Assembly (NCBI GenBank): GCA_024103005.1
Contig: JAGFJA010000044.1
Location: forward strand, 1 to 50,853
DNA length: 50,853 nt
Source: Saprospiraceae bacterium
GTDB taxonomy: Bacteria; Bacteroidota; Bacteroidia; Chitinophagales; Saprospiraceae
Reading direction: 5' to 3'
Shown: one piece after another, positions 1 through 7,276 of the stretch
How the letters are laid out: every line of letters starts with the position of its first letter
Numbering within the stretch: position 1 is the stretch's first letter
Position numbers and translations under genes: made by a program
Notes under the pieces: generated by a model
Told to the model about the DNA's origin: nothing
Seen by the model: only the letters and a program-made list of their open reading frames with translations
Database searches by the model: none

Positions 1-98
1 TGTTGAACTAAACCTTCGGTAGCTCCTTCCCACCACAATCTTTTGTAAATGTACTCAAAATTTTCTTTCTTAAATGTTCACTAAATAAATTTATTATC

Positions 99-512
99 AT
101 GACATTTAAAAAAGAAAATTATTACACGACGGTACAACAGGCCAAGGATTTGGTTCCGGGATTTCGTGAAGCTTATGCACTCTTTGAAGAACGTGTGGTG
201 CTGGATCAGTGCAGCAAAAGTCTTATCACCAATTATGGTCGTAATGTATGCCACCTGGCACTGCATTTCGGCAGGCTTCCTCATGAGATCTCTGTGGAAG
301 AAATCAACAGCTACCTGTATCGTCTTTCTACTCACGAAGGGTATTCTGAAAGTTATTTTAAACAGACCGTTTTTGGAATGAAGTACTGGCTCAAGGTCTT
401 TGGCATGGAAGATAAGGTGCTGAAGCTGCCTATGATCAAAAAAATAAGTCACTTCCGGTTATCTTGTCCAAGGAAGAATGCAAAAAACTCTTTGCAGCGC
501 CAAGATCACTGA
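99..512 (+). CDS. Tyrosine recombinase, N-terminal part (frameshifted)
   Basis: This frame encodes the SAM-like core-binding domain (about residues 20-115), which grips DNA in phage-type integrases. Homology-like reading ends near codon 116, at a run of seven A (438-444). With an eighth A the frame would continue into the catalytic domain at 464-997, giving a single protein of about 300 residues, the usual length for XerC/D-like recombinases. The last roughly 20 residues in this frame are out-of-frame product. The break may be a disabling deletion, a sequencing error in a homopolymer, or a site of transcriptional slippage; sequence alone does not decide. It lies directly upstream of the IS91-type transposase and is probably part of the same element. 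Confidence 0.75.
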   Translation: MTFKKENYYTTVQQAKDLVPGFREAYALFEERVVLDQCSKSLITNYGRNVCHLALHFGRLPHEISVEEINSYLYRLSTHEGYSESYFKQTVFGMKYWLKVFGMEDKVLKLPMIKKISHFRLSCPRKNAKNSLQRQDH

Positions 513-997
513 AACACCGCTTTCTCCTCGCTTTTGCCTACTCTGCAGGGCTTAGAATGAACGAGTTGCGACACCTTCGCATTGCCGATGTGGATACGGA
601 CAGAAAGCAGATCAGGATACGTCAAGGTAAGGGCAAGAAAGACCGCTACGTCATCCTTTCAAAATTGATTGCCGACCGATTACCGAAGTATTTGGAACAA
701 GTAAAGCCTGCCGAATACCTGTTTGAAGGTCAGACACCCGGCATGGTCATGGGTGAAAGGTCCATCCAATACATCATCAAGGAGGCACTGATGAAAACCG
801 ACATTCAGAAGTCGGTGTCCATGCATACCCTGCGGCATAGCTACGCTACCCATCTGCTTGAAGATGGTGTAGATATCTATACAATACAACATCTGTTGGG
901 ACATAGCCAGCTAAGTACGACGATCATTTACCTGCACATTGCCCAGGTCGTACCCCGTGTGGGCAAAAGTCCCCTGGATACATTGTACGGCTTCTGA
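464..997 (+). CDS. Tyrosine recombinase, catalytic part (frameshifted)
   Basis: Catalytic domain of a XerC/D-like tyrosine recombinase. All expected residues are visible: Arg in AGLRMNEL, Lys in the beta-hairpin GKGKKDRYV, the HxxR box HTLRHSYATHLLEDG, the second His in LLGHSQLSTT, and the nucleophile Tyr in IIYLHIA. The nominal start at 464 is a TTG inside the coding sequence. The true start is the ATG at 99 in another frame, joined by slippage or correction at the A7 run (438-444). I see no clear equivalent of the extra segment that marks integron integrases. The stop is 11 bases before the transposase ATG, so both are probably on one transcript. Catalytically intact if the frameshift is bypassed. 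Confidence 0.8.
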   Translation: MSKEECKKLFAAPRSLKHRFLLAFAYSAGLRMNELRHLRIADVDTDRKQIRIRQGKGKKDRYVILSKLIADRLPKYLEQVKPAEYLFEGQTPGMVMGERSIQYIIKEALMKTDIQKSVSMHTLRHSYATHLLEDGVDIYTIQHLLGHSQLSTTIIYLHIAQVVPRVGKSPLDTLYGF

Positions 998-1008
998 GGC
1001 AATCTGCT

Positions 1009-2166
1009 ATGAGACCTACTTTGGAAGTCGCCGATATACTAAGGGTGTATAGCGAAAGCTTTACCCTTGTCTGCAATCCACTCAAATATCACCGCAAAGT
1101 ACTCAGTGTCCTGCTGAAATGCAGAACACAGGCCTTGGGTGGACATATAGAGCGGTGTAGTGATTGCTCCTTTGAAAGGATTGCTTATAACTCCTGTCGC
1201 AACAGGCACTGCCCCAAGTGCCAGCGTGCCAACACCGACAGGTGGATTGATGCACGCAAGGACAGCCTTCCGGATTGCCAATACTTTCATTGTGTATTTA
1301 CATTGCCCGAGGTACTGAACATCTTTTGTCTGAATTATCCTGAAGCGCTGTATAATATACTCTTTCAGGCGAGCAAAGATACTATAGAGACTCTGGGCAA
1401 AGACCCCGGGCATTTGGGAGCTCGTACAGGTGCCATATCGGTTTTACATACCTGGGGTCAGAACCTTCAGCTACACCCGCACGTGCATATAATCGTGCCG
1501 GGCGGTGGCGTTGACACAAACGGACGATGGTTGAATAGCCGCAGCAATGGCAGATACCTGTTCCCTGTCCACATCATGAGCCGTGTATTCCGGGGAAAAT
1601 TTATGCAAGCATTCGACACATTCATGGAATCGTTGGGAATGTATATAACTCCGGAACTGAAAAAGGAGCTGTATGCCAAGGCATGGGTCGTTTATGCCAA
1701 AAGACCCTTTGGAGGAGTCGATCAGGTGATTGAATATCTGGGCAGATACACCCACAAAATAGCAATCAGCAATCACAGGCTCAAGAGTATCGCAGACGGC
1801 AAGGTGACCTTTTCGTACAAAGACTATCGCCATGGAGGTAGCACAAAGGAGATGACACTGTGTGCCCATGAGTTTCTGCGCCGGCTTTGCCTGCATATCC
1901 TGCCAAGAGGTTTTAGAAAAATACGCCATTATGGTATTCTGGCTTCGCGCAACAGACAACTGCTACAAGGACTGACCGCCAAACCACCCCAAACAGAAGG
2001 CGAACCGATGGTACCAATCATCCCGGACAAGATATTACGTCCGACATCCAATCCCGAATATCACCGATGTCCTTGCTGTCAGTCCGGTCACATGATACGC
2101 ATCCGTGCATTCGATGCCAATGGCCCACCGATGATGCGACCACAACCTGAACTTCTGACCCTCTAA
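1009..2166 (+). CDS. IS91 family transposase (Y2, HUH endonuclease)
   Basis: Rolling-circle transposase that nicks one DNA strand through a tyrosine and initiates replicative transposition. An N-terminal zinc-binding region shows Cys50, Cys53, Cys63, His67, Cys68 and Cys71. The HUH metal site is HPHVHII at residues 156-162. The two candidate nucleophilic tyrosines are Tyr243 and Tyr247 in YLGRYTHKIAISN, the characteristic IS91 block. A further zinc-ribbon-like RCPCCQSGH lies near the C-terminus. At 385 residues it is about the normal family length and has no visible defects, so the element may still move even though its partner recombinase is frameshifted. Confidence 0.95.
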   Translation: MRPTLEVADILRVYSESFTLVCNPLKYHRKVLSVLLKCRTQALGGHIERCSDCSFERIAYNSCRNRHCPKCQRANTDRWIDARKDSLPDCQYFHCVFTLPEVLNIFCLNYPEALYNILFQASKDTIETLGKDPGHLGARTGAISVLHTWGQNLQLHPHVHIIVPGGGVDTNGRWLNSRSNGRYLFPVHIMSRVFRGKFMQAFDTFMESLGMYITPELKKELYAKAWVVYAKRPFGGVDQVIEYLGRYTHKIAISNHRLKSIADGKVTFSYKDYRHGGSTKEMTLCAHEFLRRLCLHILPRGFRKIRHYGILASRNRQLLQGLTAKPPQTEGEPMVPIIPDKILRPTSNPEYHRCPCCQSGHMIRIRAFDANGPPMMRPQPELLTL

Positions 2167-2260
2167 ATCATCGATCCCGGTTATCGACAGGGCAGACTAT
2201 GCTCTAGAATGTAAAAAATAGGTGAATAATCGTTTAAATCCGGCACAAATCGAACCGAAA

Positions 2261-2310
2261 TATCCAATTAAATCCAATAAAATCCAATAAAATCCAATAA
2301 AATGGAATAC
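2261..2310. repeat. Tandem decamer repeat AATCCAATAA
   Basis: Three perfect consecutive copies of AATCCAATAA occupy 2271-2300, with a degenerate copy on each side (2261-2270 and 2301-2310). The array lies about 100 bases after the transposase stop and 25 bases before repA. Iteron-like arrays can be protein-binding sites, so a role in the terminus of the IS91-like element is possible. A simple-sequence expansion is equally possible. Confidence 0.8.
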
Positions 2311-2334
2311 TTCTAGTCCAAATTTTAAAAAACA

Positions 2335-2473
2335 TCTTACAAAAACCTTCCTAAAAGACTGCCTTCACCTATTAAAAGCCCATAGTATTATACAGGTCGC
2401 TCCCAAAGCCTCCCTTCAACCGAGGTTTAAATCGCAACTCCGCTTCGCTGCGAGCGTTTAAACCTTATTTGTT
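2335..2473. repeat. repA copy 1 (139 bp), left boundary of module 1
   Basis: Matches 5137-5275 with four mismatches and no net gap over 139 bases. It ends on GTT, after which the two copies diverge completely. The last 50 bases contain a hairpin: GGTTTAAA (2424-2431) pairs with TTTAAACC (2457-2464), T2432 is unpaired, CGC (2433-2435) can pair with GCG (2454-2456), and an apical stem CGC/GCG (2441-2443 with 2450-2452) closes the loop TTCGCT. Unpaired bases beside a long stem recall folded integron attC sites. The homology starts where the IS91-like element seems to end. Confidence 0.9.
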
Positions 2474-2681
2474 GGATGCTGCCCTTTTCAGTAGTCTGTT
2501 TGTCTTTTGTTGCGGTGCGATGTCGTGCATTGATTGTCTTTGTCTGTTTATGAAGTTGATATGACATATTTAAAAAGATGTTGTTTTCGTGTAGTTTGGA
2601 CTAGTAGAACTTGGATTAGTAGAGCATTTTGATAAAATTTAAACACACCTTACAAACCCTTTCAAGTCGGATGATTTATCT

Positions 2682-2720
2682 AAAAAAGCAACAATCCCCA
2701 CAACTATTTGCAGGGATTGT
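2682..2720 (-). terminator. Rho-independent terminator of perR-katA
   Basis: On the minus strand a perfect 8-bp stem (ACAATCCC with GGGATTGT, loop of 14) is followed by TGCTTTTTTAG. It lies 26 bases after the katA stop codon, so transcription of the perR-katA unit should end here, before repA. Confidence 0.85.
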
Positions 2721-2745
2721 CGTCTATTAGTAATAAATATTCGGT

Positions 2746-4206
2746 TTAAAGTTCCAAAGAAGCAATATCAATACCCAGTGCTTTAGCTATACCTGTTCCA
2801 TAGGCAGGGTCTGCCTTGTAGCAGTTTTTGATATGGCGTTCTTGGATAAATTTTTCGGCTCCGCCCACTTCCGCTGCCGTATTACTAAACAAAATTTCCT
2901 GCTGTTCAAAAGTCATCAGACGGAAGAGATTTCCTGGTTGGGTGTAATAATCTTCATCTTCTCTGTGGTCGTAATGGAAAGCATCACCATCCAAAGCCAA
3001 AGGTGGTTCTGTAAATTCTTTACTTTCTGCCCATTGACCGTAGCTGTTGGGTTCGTAATGTATGGTTGAACCCTCATTGCCATCCACTCGCATTGCTCCA
3101 TCTCGGTGGAAATTGTGGAACGGACACTTCGGTTTGTTTACAGGAATTTGGTAATGATTTACGCCAAGACGATAACGCTGTGCATCTCCATAAGAAAATA
3201 ATCTTCCCTGTAACATTCTGTCGGGCGAAAAACCAATACCCGGCACTACATTAGCCGGGTTGAAAGCCGCCTGCTCCACATCTGCAAAATAATTTTCGGG
3301 ATTGCGGTTTAGCTCCATAACACCCACATCAATTAGCGGATAATCTCCGTGTGGCCATACTTTTGTCAAATCAAAAGGGTCGAAACGGTATGTTTTAGCA
3401 TCCGCTTCGGGCATTATTTGCACCTTTAATTTCCATTTAGGAAAATTACCATTTTCGATAGCATCAAACAAATCTCTCTGATGGCTTTCTCTGTCATTTC
3501 CTATAATTTCTTTGGCTTCTTCGTTACTTAGATTTTCAATGCCCTGCTCCGATTTGAAATGGAATTTCACCCAAAATCGTTCGTTTTTATCATTCAAAAA
3601 ACTGAATGTATGACTGCCAAATCCGTGCATTGTACGATACGATTTAGGAATACCTCTATCGCTCATTACGATGGTGATTTGATGTAATGCCTCGGGTAAA
3701 AGTGTCCAGAAATCCCAGTTGTGGTTGGCACTACGCAGATTGGTTTTAGGGTCTCTTTTTACAGCTTTGTTCAGGTCGGGGAATTTGTATGGGTCTTTCA
3801 TAAAAAACACAGGTGTATTGTTGCCTGCCAAGTCCCAGTTTCCTTCTTCGGTATAGAATTTTACCGCAAATCCGCGAATATCTCTTTCTGCATCGGCAGC
3901 ACCTCTTTCGCCAGCTACGGTAGAAAAACGAACGAAGACATCTGTCTTTTTACCTACTTCTGAAAATATTTTTGCTTTGGTGTATTGGGTAATGTCGTTC
4001 GTTACGGTAAATGTTCCGAACGCTCCCGAACCTTTGGCGTGCATCCGTCTTTCGGGAATTACCTCACGGTCGAAGTGGGCAAGTTTTTCCAGAAACCAAA
4101 AATCTTCGAGCATCATTCCACCGTGCTTTCCGGCAGTTTTTACGTTTTGGTTTTCAGCAATCGGTCTGCCCGATACCGATGTGAGTTTTTTCTTTTGTTC
4201 TGACAT
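2746..4206 (-). CDS. katA: Monofunctional haem catalase (small-subunit, KatA type)
   Basis: Cytoplasmic haem catalase that converts hydrogen peroxide to water and oxygen. At 486 residues it is a clade 3, small-subunit type. The catalytic His56 lies in [14 protein letters not shown], the distal Asn in GNNTPVFF (about 129), and the proximal haem-ligand Tyr in [14 protein letters not shown] (about 340). The N-terminal [10 protein letters not shown] segment is typical of the family. It follows perR by 41 bases on the same strand, so the two form a peroxide-sensing and detoxifying operon. Both genes sit inside module 1, bounded by repA and repB, which suggests horizontal transfer as a unit. A good terminator follows. 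No residue is missing and the enzyme looks functional. Confidence 0.97.
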   Translation of the reverse strand: MSEQKKKLTSVSGRPIAENQNVKTAGKHGGMMLEDFWFLEKLAHFDREVIPERRMHAKGSGAFGTFTVTNDITQYTKAKIFSEVGKKTDVFVRFSTVAGERGAADAERDIRGFAVKFYTEEGNWDLAGNNTPVFFMKDPYKFPDLNKAVKRDPKTNLRSANHNWDFWTLLPEALHQITIVMSDRGIPKSYRTMHGFGSHTFSFLNDKNERFWVKFHFKSEQGIENLSNEEAKEIIGNDRESHQRDLFDAIENGNFPKWKLKVQIMPEADAKTYRFDPFDLTKVWPHGDYPLIDVGVMELNRNPENYFADVEQAAFNPANVVPGIGFSPDRMLQGRLFSYGDAQRYRLGVNHYQIPVNKPKCPFHNFHRDGAMRVDGNEGSTIHYEPNSYGQWAESKEFTEPPLALDGDAFHYDHREDEDYYTQPGNLFRLMTFEQQEILFSNTAAEVGGAEKFIQERHIKNCYKADPAYGTGIAKALGIDIASLEL

Positions 4207-4247
4207 AATTTATATTATTTAAGTGTTTATAAAATTGTGTACTGTTT

Positions 4248-4658
4248 TTATTTATTTTTAAAAGTTCCTGTAATGTGCAGTTGAAAGTCTTTTATTTTAA
4301 ATCCTTTTATCTTCTTGCTATCAAAAAAATCACGTAATAAAGTGTCTAATTCTTCATTCTGATAATCTTCTATACGGTTAGAGTCTGCACAGAACAAATG
4401 ATGATGATGCTCCATAAACGCATCATAGCGCATTACTTCGTTTTCGGTTTTGACCTTTCTCACAATACCTTTTTCGACAAATACATCTAGTACTTTATAT
4501 ACAGTAGCCACAGAAATATTAGGATGCCGTTCTTTTATAAAAACAATAATTTCTTCTGCCGTAGGGTGGGTTTTTAGTGTATATATCGCTTCAAACACCA
4601 CCAATCGCTGAGGCGTAATTTTTAGCTCTTTTTCTTTAAGAATTTGTTCAAAATTCAT
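4248..4658 (-). CDS. perR: PerR-like peroxide-responsive Fur family repressor
   Basis: Fur-family regulator of 136 residues: winged-helix N-terminal domain (about 1-75, with the recognition helix in SVATVYKVLDVF) and a metal-binding dimerisation domain. The PerR regulatory metal site can be read as His31, Asp79 (MRYDAF), His85, His87 (HHHHLF) and Asp98 (RIEDY). The Asp at the last position is the PerR form; Fur usually has Glu. Only one cysteine is visible (about 90), so the two CxxC motifs of the structural zinc site are missing. Context supports a peroxide sensor: katA starts 41 bases downstream. PerR proteins commonly repress their own operon; no clear Per box could be defined here. Confidence 0.88.
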   Translation of the reverse strand: MNFEQILKEKELKITPQRLVVFEAIYTLKTHPTAEEIIVFIKERHPNISVATVYKVLDVFVEKGIVRKVKTENEVMRYDAFMEHHHHLFCADSNRIEDYQNEELDTLLRDFFDSKKIKGFKIKDFQLHITGTFKNK

Positions 4659-4870
4659 TACAAATGATATTTATTATGTAAAGATAATAATTCTCGTTTA
4701 GAAGTCATCATTTATTGATAAAAATTTTCTATATGCAGTAATAAAATGATTATATCTCAATCCATTGAAATGGTGTGACAGCTTGTGAGTTGACAAAGGC
4801 TCTTTTAATTTTCCGAAGCATTGACTTTTTTCGCTTTTCTGCCTGTCCGTTGATGTTAGTACGGTCGTCC
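4659..4870. other. Intergenic stretch upstream of perR inside module 1
   Basis: No supported gene. The first 50 bases are AT-rich and should hold the perR-katA promoter. TATCTTTA on the minus strand (4682-4689) resembles a Bacteroidota -7 element, but no convincing -33 partner was found. The rest continues to the module end without a recognised signal. A short minus-strand frame here (4698-5018) runs into repB and is not considered a gene. Confidence 0.4.
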
Positions 4871-4885
4871 AATAGGGTTGCATCC

Positions 4886-5070
4886 AACACAAAGGAATAT
4901 TGATACCCCTCCACCATCTGTTCGATTCAACCCATATTTTCGGTATCAATATTTTAGCTGAAAGTCCCGAACTTGTTTCGGGATTGGACGAGGCGGTGAT
5001 GCTATAGGGGAAAATCAAAACTCCTTCGCGCTTATTATGATGTACAAGATAATTAATTTGTAATTTCCGG
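4886..5070. repeat. repB copy 1 (185 bp), right boundary of module 1
   Basis: Closely matches 7274-7458 at constant offset, starting at AAC and ending at CCGG. It contains a perfect 12-bp inverted repeat (AATATTGATACC 4896-4907, GGTATCAATATT 4942-4953) and a 7-bp stem TCCCGAA/TTCGGGA with a 5-base loop (4965-4983). The first ten bases, AACACAAAGG, are an imperfect inverse of the end of repA (CCTTATTTGTT). Between the two repB copies the differences cluster in 4907-4941 and near the right end. Confidence 0.9.
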
Positions 5071-5136
5071 GAGCCTTTTATTCAGGCTCTGCCCAATTTA
5101 AAAAAAGTAAGCAGTCATACCTTAAACTTAATTATC

Positions 5137-5275
5137 TCTTACAAAAACCTTCCTAAAAGACTGCCTTCACCTATTAAAAGCCCATAGTATTATACAGGTC
5201 GCTCCCAAAGCCACCCTTCAACCGAGGTTTAAATCGCAACTCCGATGCGCTTCGAGCGTTTAAACCTTATTTGTT
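5137..5275. repeat. repA copy 2 (139 bp), left boundary of module 2
   Basis: Second copy of repA, offset by 2802 from the first. Compared with copy 1 the apical stem changes C2443-G2450 to A5245-T5252, a compensatory pair exchange, and one loop base differs (T2445 to G5247). The fourth mismatch lies outside the hairpin, at 5213. The conserved outer stem and the covarying inner stem suggest selection on a folded strand. The stop codon of the 651-residue gene lies only 11 bases past the GTT core. Confidence 0.9.
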
Positions 5276-7276
5276 AGCGGTAGTTTTTATTCTTCGAGTT
5301 TGTAAACTACAATTTCTTCTTTTGTACTTTTCGTGAAATAGATGTTAGAATGTTGATTTGTTTTTGCTTTGAAACTAAAATTTTTAATAAACTCAAAATT
5401 TCTGTCCCATAATAACAGATGTTTTCCTCTGTCGTGTTCTGTGAGAAAAAAACCTCCATTTTCTAAAAAGAAAATATCAGTTATTTCATTTCCTCTATTT
5501 TTAAGAAAGGTTTCTTTGCCCAACTGCACTAATTCTATTGTAGATTCGTTTCGATTGTTTTCAAATGATATTACTTCTATTGGTGGAATCAGTTCTTTTC
5601 TTTCAAGTTTTGGCAATGTCCACGCTACATATTTACCGTGATACGCACCTCCAATTAAATATTGATTATCTGGTGAAAATTTGGCTCTTTCCATTCCGAA
5701 ATTGTGATGTATATCATTATACATTCTTTCCTTATAATCTTTTATATAAGTAGGATGTGCCCAAAGAGTTTCTTTTTTTCCGCTTTCTAAATTGAAAAAT
5801 TGTGATTTAACAGCATAAAAAAAGCAAACTAAATATCTGAAATCATTAGAAAAGTTATAATAAAAATTTCCATTTGAATACTCAAATGAATTGATAACCT
5901 CTCCGTTGAAGTCTAAAATAAATAATTCTTTGTCTTTTTTTTGAGTAACAATCCATTGTTTTTCAGGAAAAATTCGACCGTAATAATTCCTATACTCCTT
6001 GTATTCAATAATTAAATCATTTTCTAAAATACCATTTTTGTTATAGGTTAAAAAATGATTTTCATAAAGAATTAAATACTTTTCCTTTTTCGAATCATAA
6101 GCTAAATCGAAGATGTTTGATTTTTGCGTTTTTTTCCTTTTTTCTTTGGGTAGTTCTAATTCAATTAGTTCTGTATTATTTCTAATGATATAATTATTAA
6201 CAAAAAATTCATTGGTATATTCAATAACACCTGTCTTAAATGTTCCAAATCGTTCAAATCCTTTTCTTGGTTGTATTTCTTTTTCAAAAAGAATAACTCC
6301 GTTTTTATTTAAAATAAATATTGTTTTGGTTTCTAATAAGTTGTCGGAAATCACTAAAATGTTTCCAAATTTATCTATGTGATGCGAAGCAATTTTAAAT
6401 TGTGAAATATTTATTCTTAAAGATTCTTTATACTTTGATTTTTCTGTGAAATCTATATTTTCATTGCAATTTGGAACTACTTTAATGCTTCTTGAAAAAG
6501 GGTTTGAAAGCTCTATATTTAATAACTTTTTAGCTAAACCGATAAAAAAATTAAGGTCTTCTATATTACGACTGGCTTCTGCCTCAGAGATTTTAAGTTT
6601 CTCTTCTATTTCAGTTATTTGTCTTTTGTAATTTCTGTGAAAGTAATCAATAACTAATTCATTCGAAATGTTCCCATATAATAAAAGAAGAAAATGTCTT
6701 ATGGAATTAGGGTGTTCTCTTGATTCAAAAAGGTTTGCAATATTTGATTTGTTTTCTAAATCTTTGACTATTTCAGGAAGTTTATCAGAAATAAGTTGTT
6801 CAATTTCAATTACATTTTCATTATTTCCACCTCCACCTAATGCCACAGTTACAGCATTTTTAAAGATTTGGGATTTTGAAGGTTCATAAAAGTCTTCGTT
6901 TTTGAAATCTTCAAAAGTAAGCGGTATCCGTGTCTGAAATGATGATGTATAATAAAGCCTTTGTAAATGTTTTTCTACATTTTCGCTGTACCATTTTTCA
7001 TAATTCGGGATTTCAATTTCTCCACTAACTCTAAAATGTAAAAAAAGTTTTTCGGTCTCGTCAATATACTGAATAGGGGAATTTGATTGATATAAATGGA
7101 CGATTTGATGAAATATTCCATATTTTTTTACAAATTGACCTTTTGATTTATAATACTTGTACCCTTTTTTTTCTAATGTTTCATTAAGTATGTCGGCTAC
7201 TTTTTGATAAATTAGGTTTTTTATTGATTCAGTTTTTATCATTTGTAAATTTCTGTTTGTCAAAATGACCGCCAAC
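5273..7276. other. Module 2: cassette-like unit carrying one large gene
   Basis: The left end GTTAGCGGT (5273-5281) and right end ACCGCCAAC (7268-7276) are inverse complements with one mismatch. Extended inward, 13 of 17 positions match. The pair differs from that of module 1, but both share GTT/AAC at the edge and the same flanking repeats. The single gene nearly fills the unit: 11 bases separate its stop from the left core and 31 bases separate its start from the right core. That compactness is typical of integron gene cassettes. Confidence 0.6.
5287..7242 (-). CDS. Unknown protein with DUF4304-like N-terminus and beta-propeller-like C-terminus
   Basis: Not recognised as a known enzyme. 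The 651 residues have no signal peptide or membrane segment, so the protein is probably cytoplasmic. Residues 1-110 (IYQKVADILNETLEKKGYKY and following) resemble DUF4304-type domains. The centre (about 150-250) is helical and charged. From about 275 onward, repeated beta-rich units such as FSPDNQYLIGGAYHGKYVAW and LLLWDRNFEF suggest a WD40-like propeller. The start is set at the ATG at 7242 because the 24 codons before it are read from the boundary sequence and repB. The gene is AT-rich and alone in module 2. A role in cell defence or stress would suit cassette cargo, but nothing in the sequence proves it. Confidence 0.75.
   Translation of the reverse strand: MIKTESIKNLIYQKVADILNETLEKKGYKYYKSKGQFVKKYGIFHQIVHLYQSNSPIQYIDETEKLFLHFRVSGEIEIPNYEKWYSENVEKHLQRLYYTSSFQTRIPLTFEDFKNEDFYEPSKSQIFKNAVTVALGGGGNNENVIEIEQLISDKLPEIVKDLENKSNIANLFESREHPNSIRHFLLLLYGNISNELVIDYFHRNYKRQITEIEEKLKISEAEASRNIEDLNFFIGLAKKLLNIELSNPFSRSIKVVPNCNENIDFTEKSKYKESLRINISQFKIASHHIDKFGNILVISDNLLETKTIFILNKNGVILFEKEIQPRKGFERFGTFKTGVIEYTNEFFVNNYIIRNNTELIELELPKEKRKKTQKSNIFDLAYDSKKEKYLILYENHFLTYNKNGILENDLIIEYKEYRNYYGRIFPEKQWIVTQKKDKELFILDFNGEVINSFEYSNGNFYYNFSNDFRYLVCFFYAVKSQFFNLESGKKETLWAHPTYIKDYKERMYNDIHHNFGMERAKFSPDNQYLIGGAYHGKYVAWTLPKLERKELIPPIEVISFENNRNESTIELVQLGKETFLKNRGNEITDIFFLENGGFFLTEHDRGKHLLLWDRNFEFIKNFSFKAKTNQHSNIYFTKSTKEEIVVYKLEE

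Larger units (their letters stand above)
99..2334 (+). mobile_element. IS91-like element with tyrosine recombinase and HUH transposase
   Basis: Two genes in one direction, 11 bases apart: a frameshifted phage-type tyrosine recombinase (99-997) and an intact Y2/HUH transposase (1009-2166). IS91-type elements move by rolling-circle replication and lack terminal inverted repeats, so the ends cannot be set from one copy. The left end may lie before base 99. The right end is placed at about 2334 because the repeat repA, also present at 5137, begins at 2335. The stretch 2167-2334 between transposase and repA contains a tandem decamer repeat. Element identity is well supported by the transposase; the limits are inference. 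Confidence 0.7.
2471..4888. other. Module 1: cassette-like unit carrying katA and perR
   Basis: The left end reads GTTGGATGC (2471-2479) and the right end GCATCCAAC (4880-4888). These are perfect inverse complements, and with more inner bases 15 of 18 positions match. The sequence is specific to this module: module 2 has a different but self-matching pair. Outside lie the shared repeats repA (left) and repB (right). In integrons, the start and end of one cassette are complementary in the same way because both come from one core site (RYYYAAC/GTTRRRY). The boundaries are seen directly; cassette mobility is inference. Confidence 0.6.
4886..5275. other. Composite repB-spacer-repA junction, attC-like
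   Basis: Between the two modules stand repB copy 1, a 66-base spacer (5071-5136) and repA copy 2. Read as one unit, the junction starts with an RYYYAAC-like core (ATCCAAC, 4882-4888), continues with AACACAAAGG, and ends with CCTTATTT and GTT. The outer cores and the inner CCTT/AAGG can pair with a short unpaired spacer between, which is the R''-L''...L'-R' layout of attC. At about 390 bases it is much longer than ordinary attC sites, which are roughly 55-150. Two separate hairpin repeats acting together is an alternative reading. Confidence 0.4.

Noticed and set aside
81-452. Minus-strand frame of 123 codons opposite the recombinase
   Set aside because: It is the antisense shadow of a well-supported integrase domain.
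99-997. Recombinase as integron integrase for the neighbouring modules
   Set aside because: No integron-specific insert or attI-like site was recognised, and its place before the IS91-type transposase explains it better. Kept only as a possibility in the findings.
2261-2310. Tandem decamers as a CRISPR array
   Set aside because: Units are 10 bases and directly adjacent with no spacers; no cas genes are near.
4698-5018. Minus-strand frame of 106 codons upstream of perR
   Set aside because: Most of it is the repB repeat read as protein; the same repeat also forms the false N-terminus of the 651-residue gene. No family pattern.
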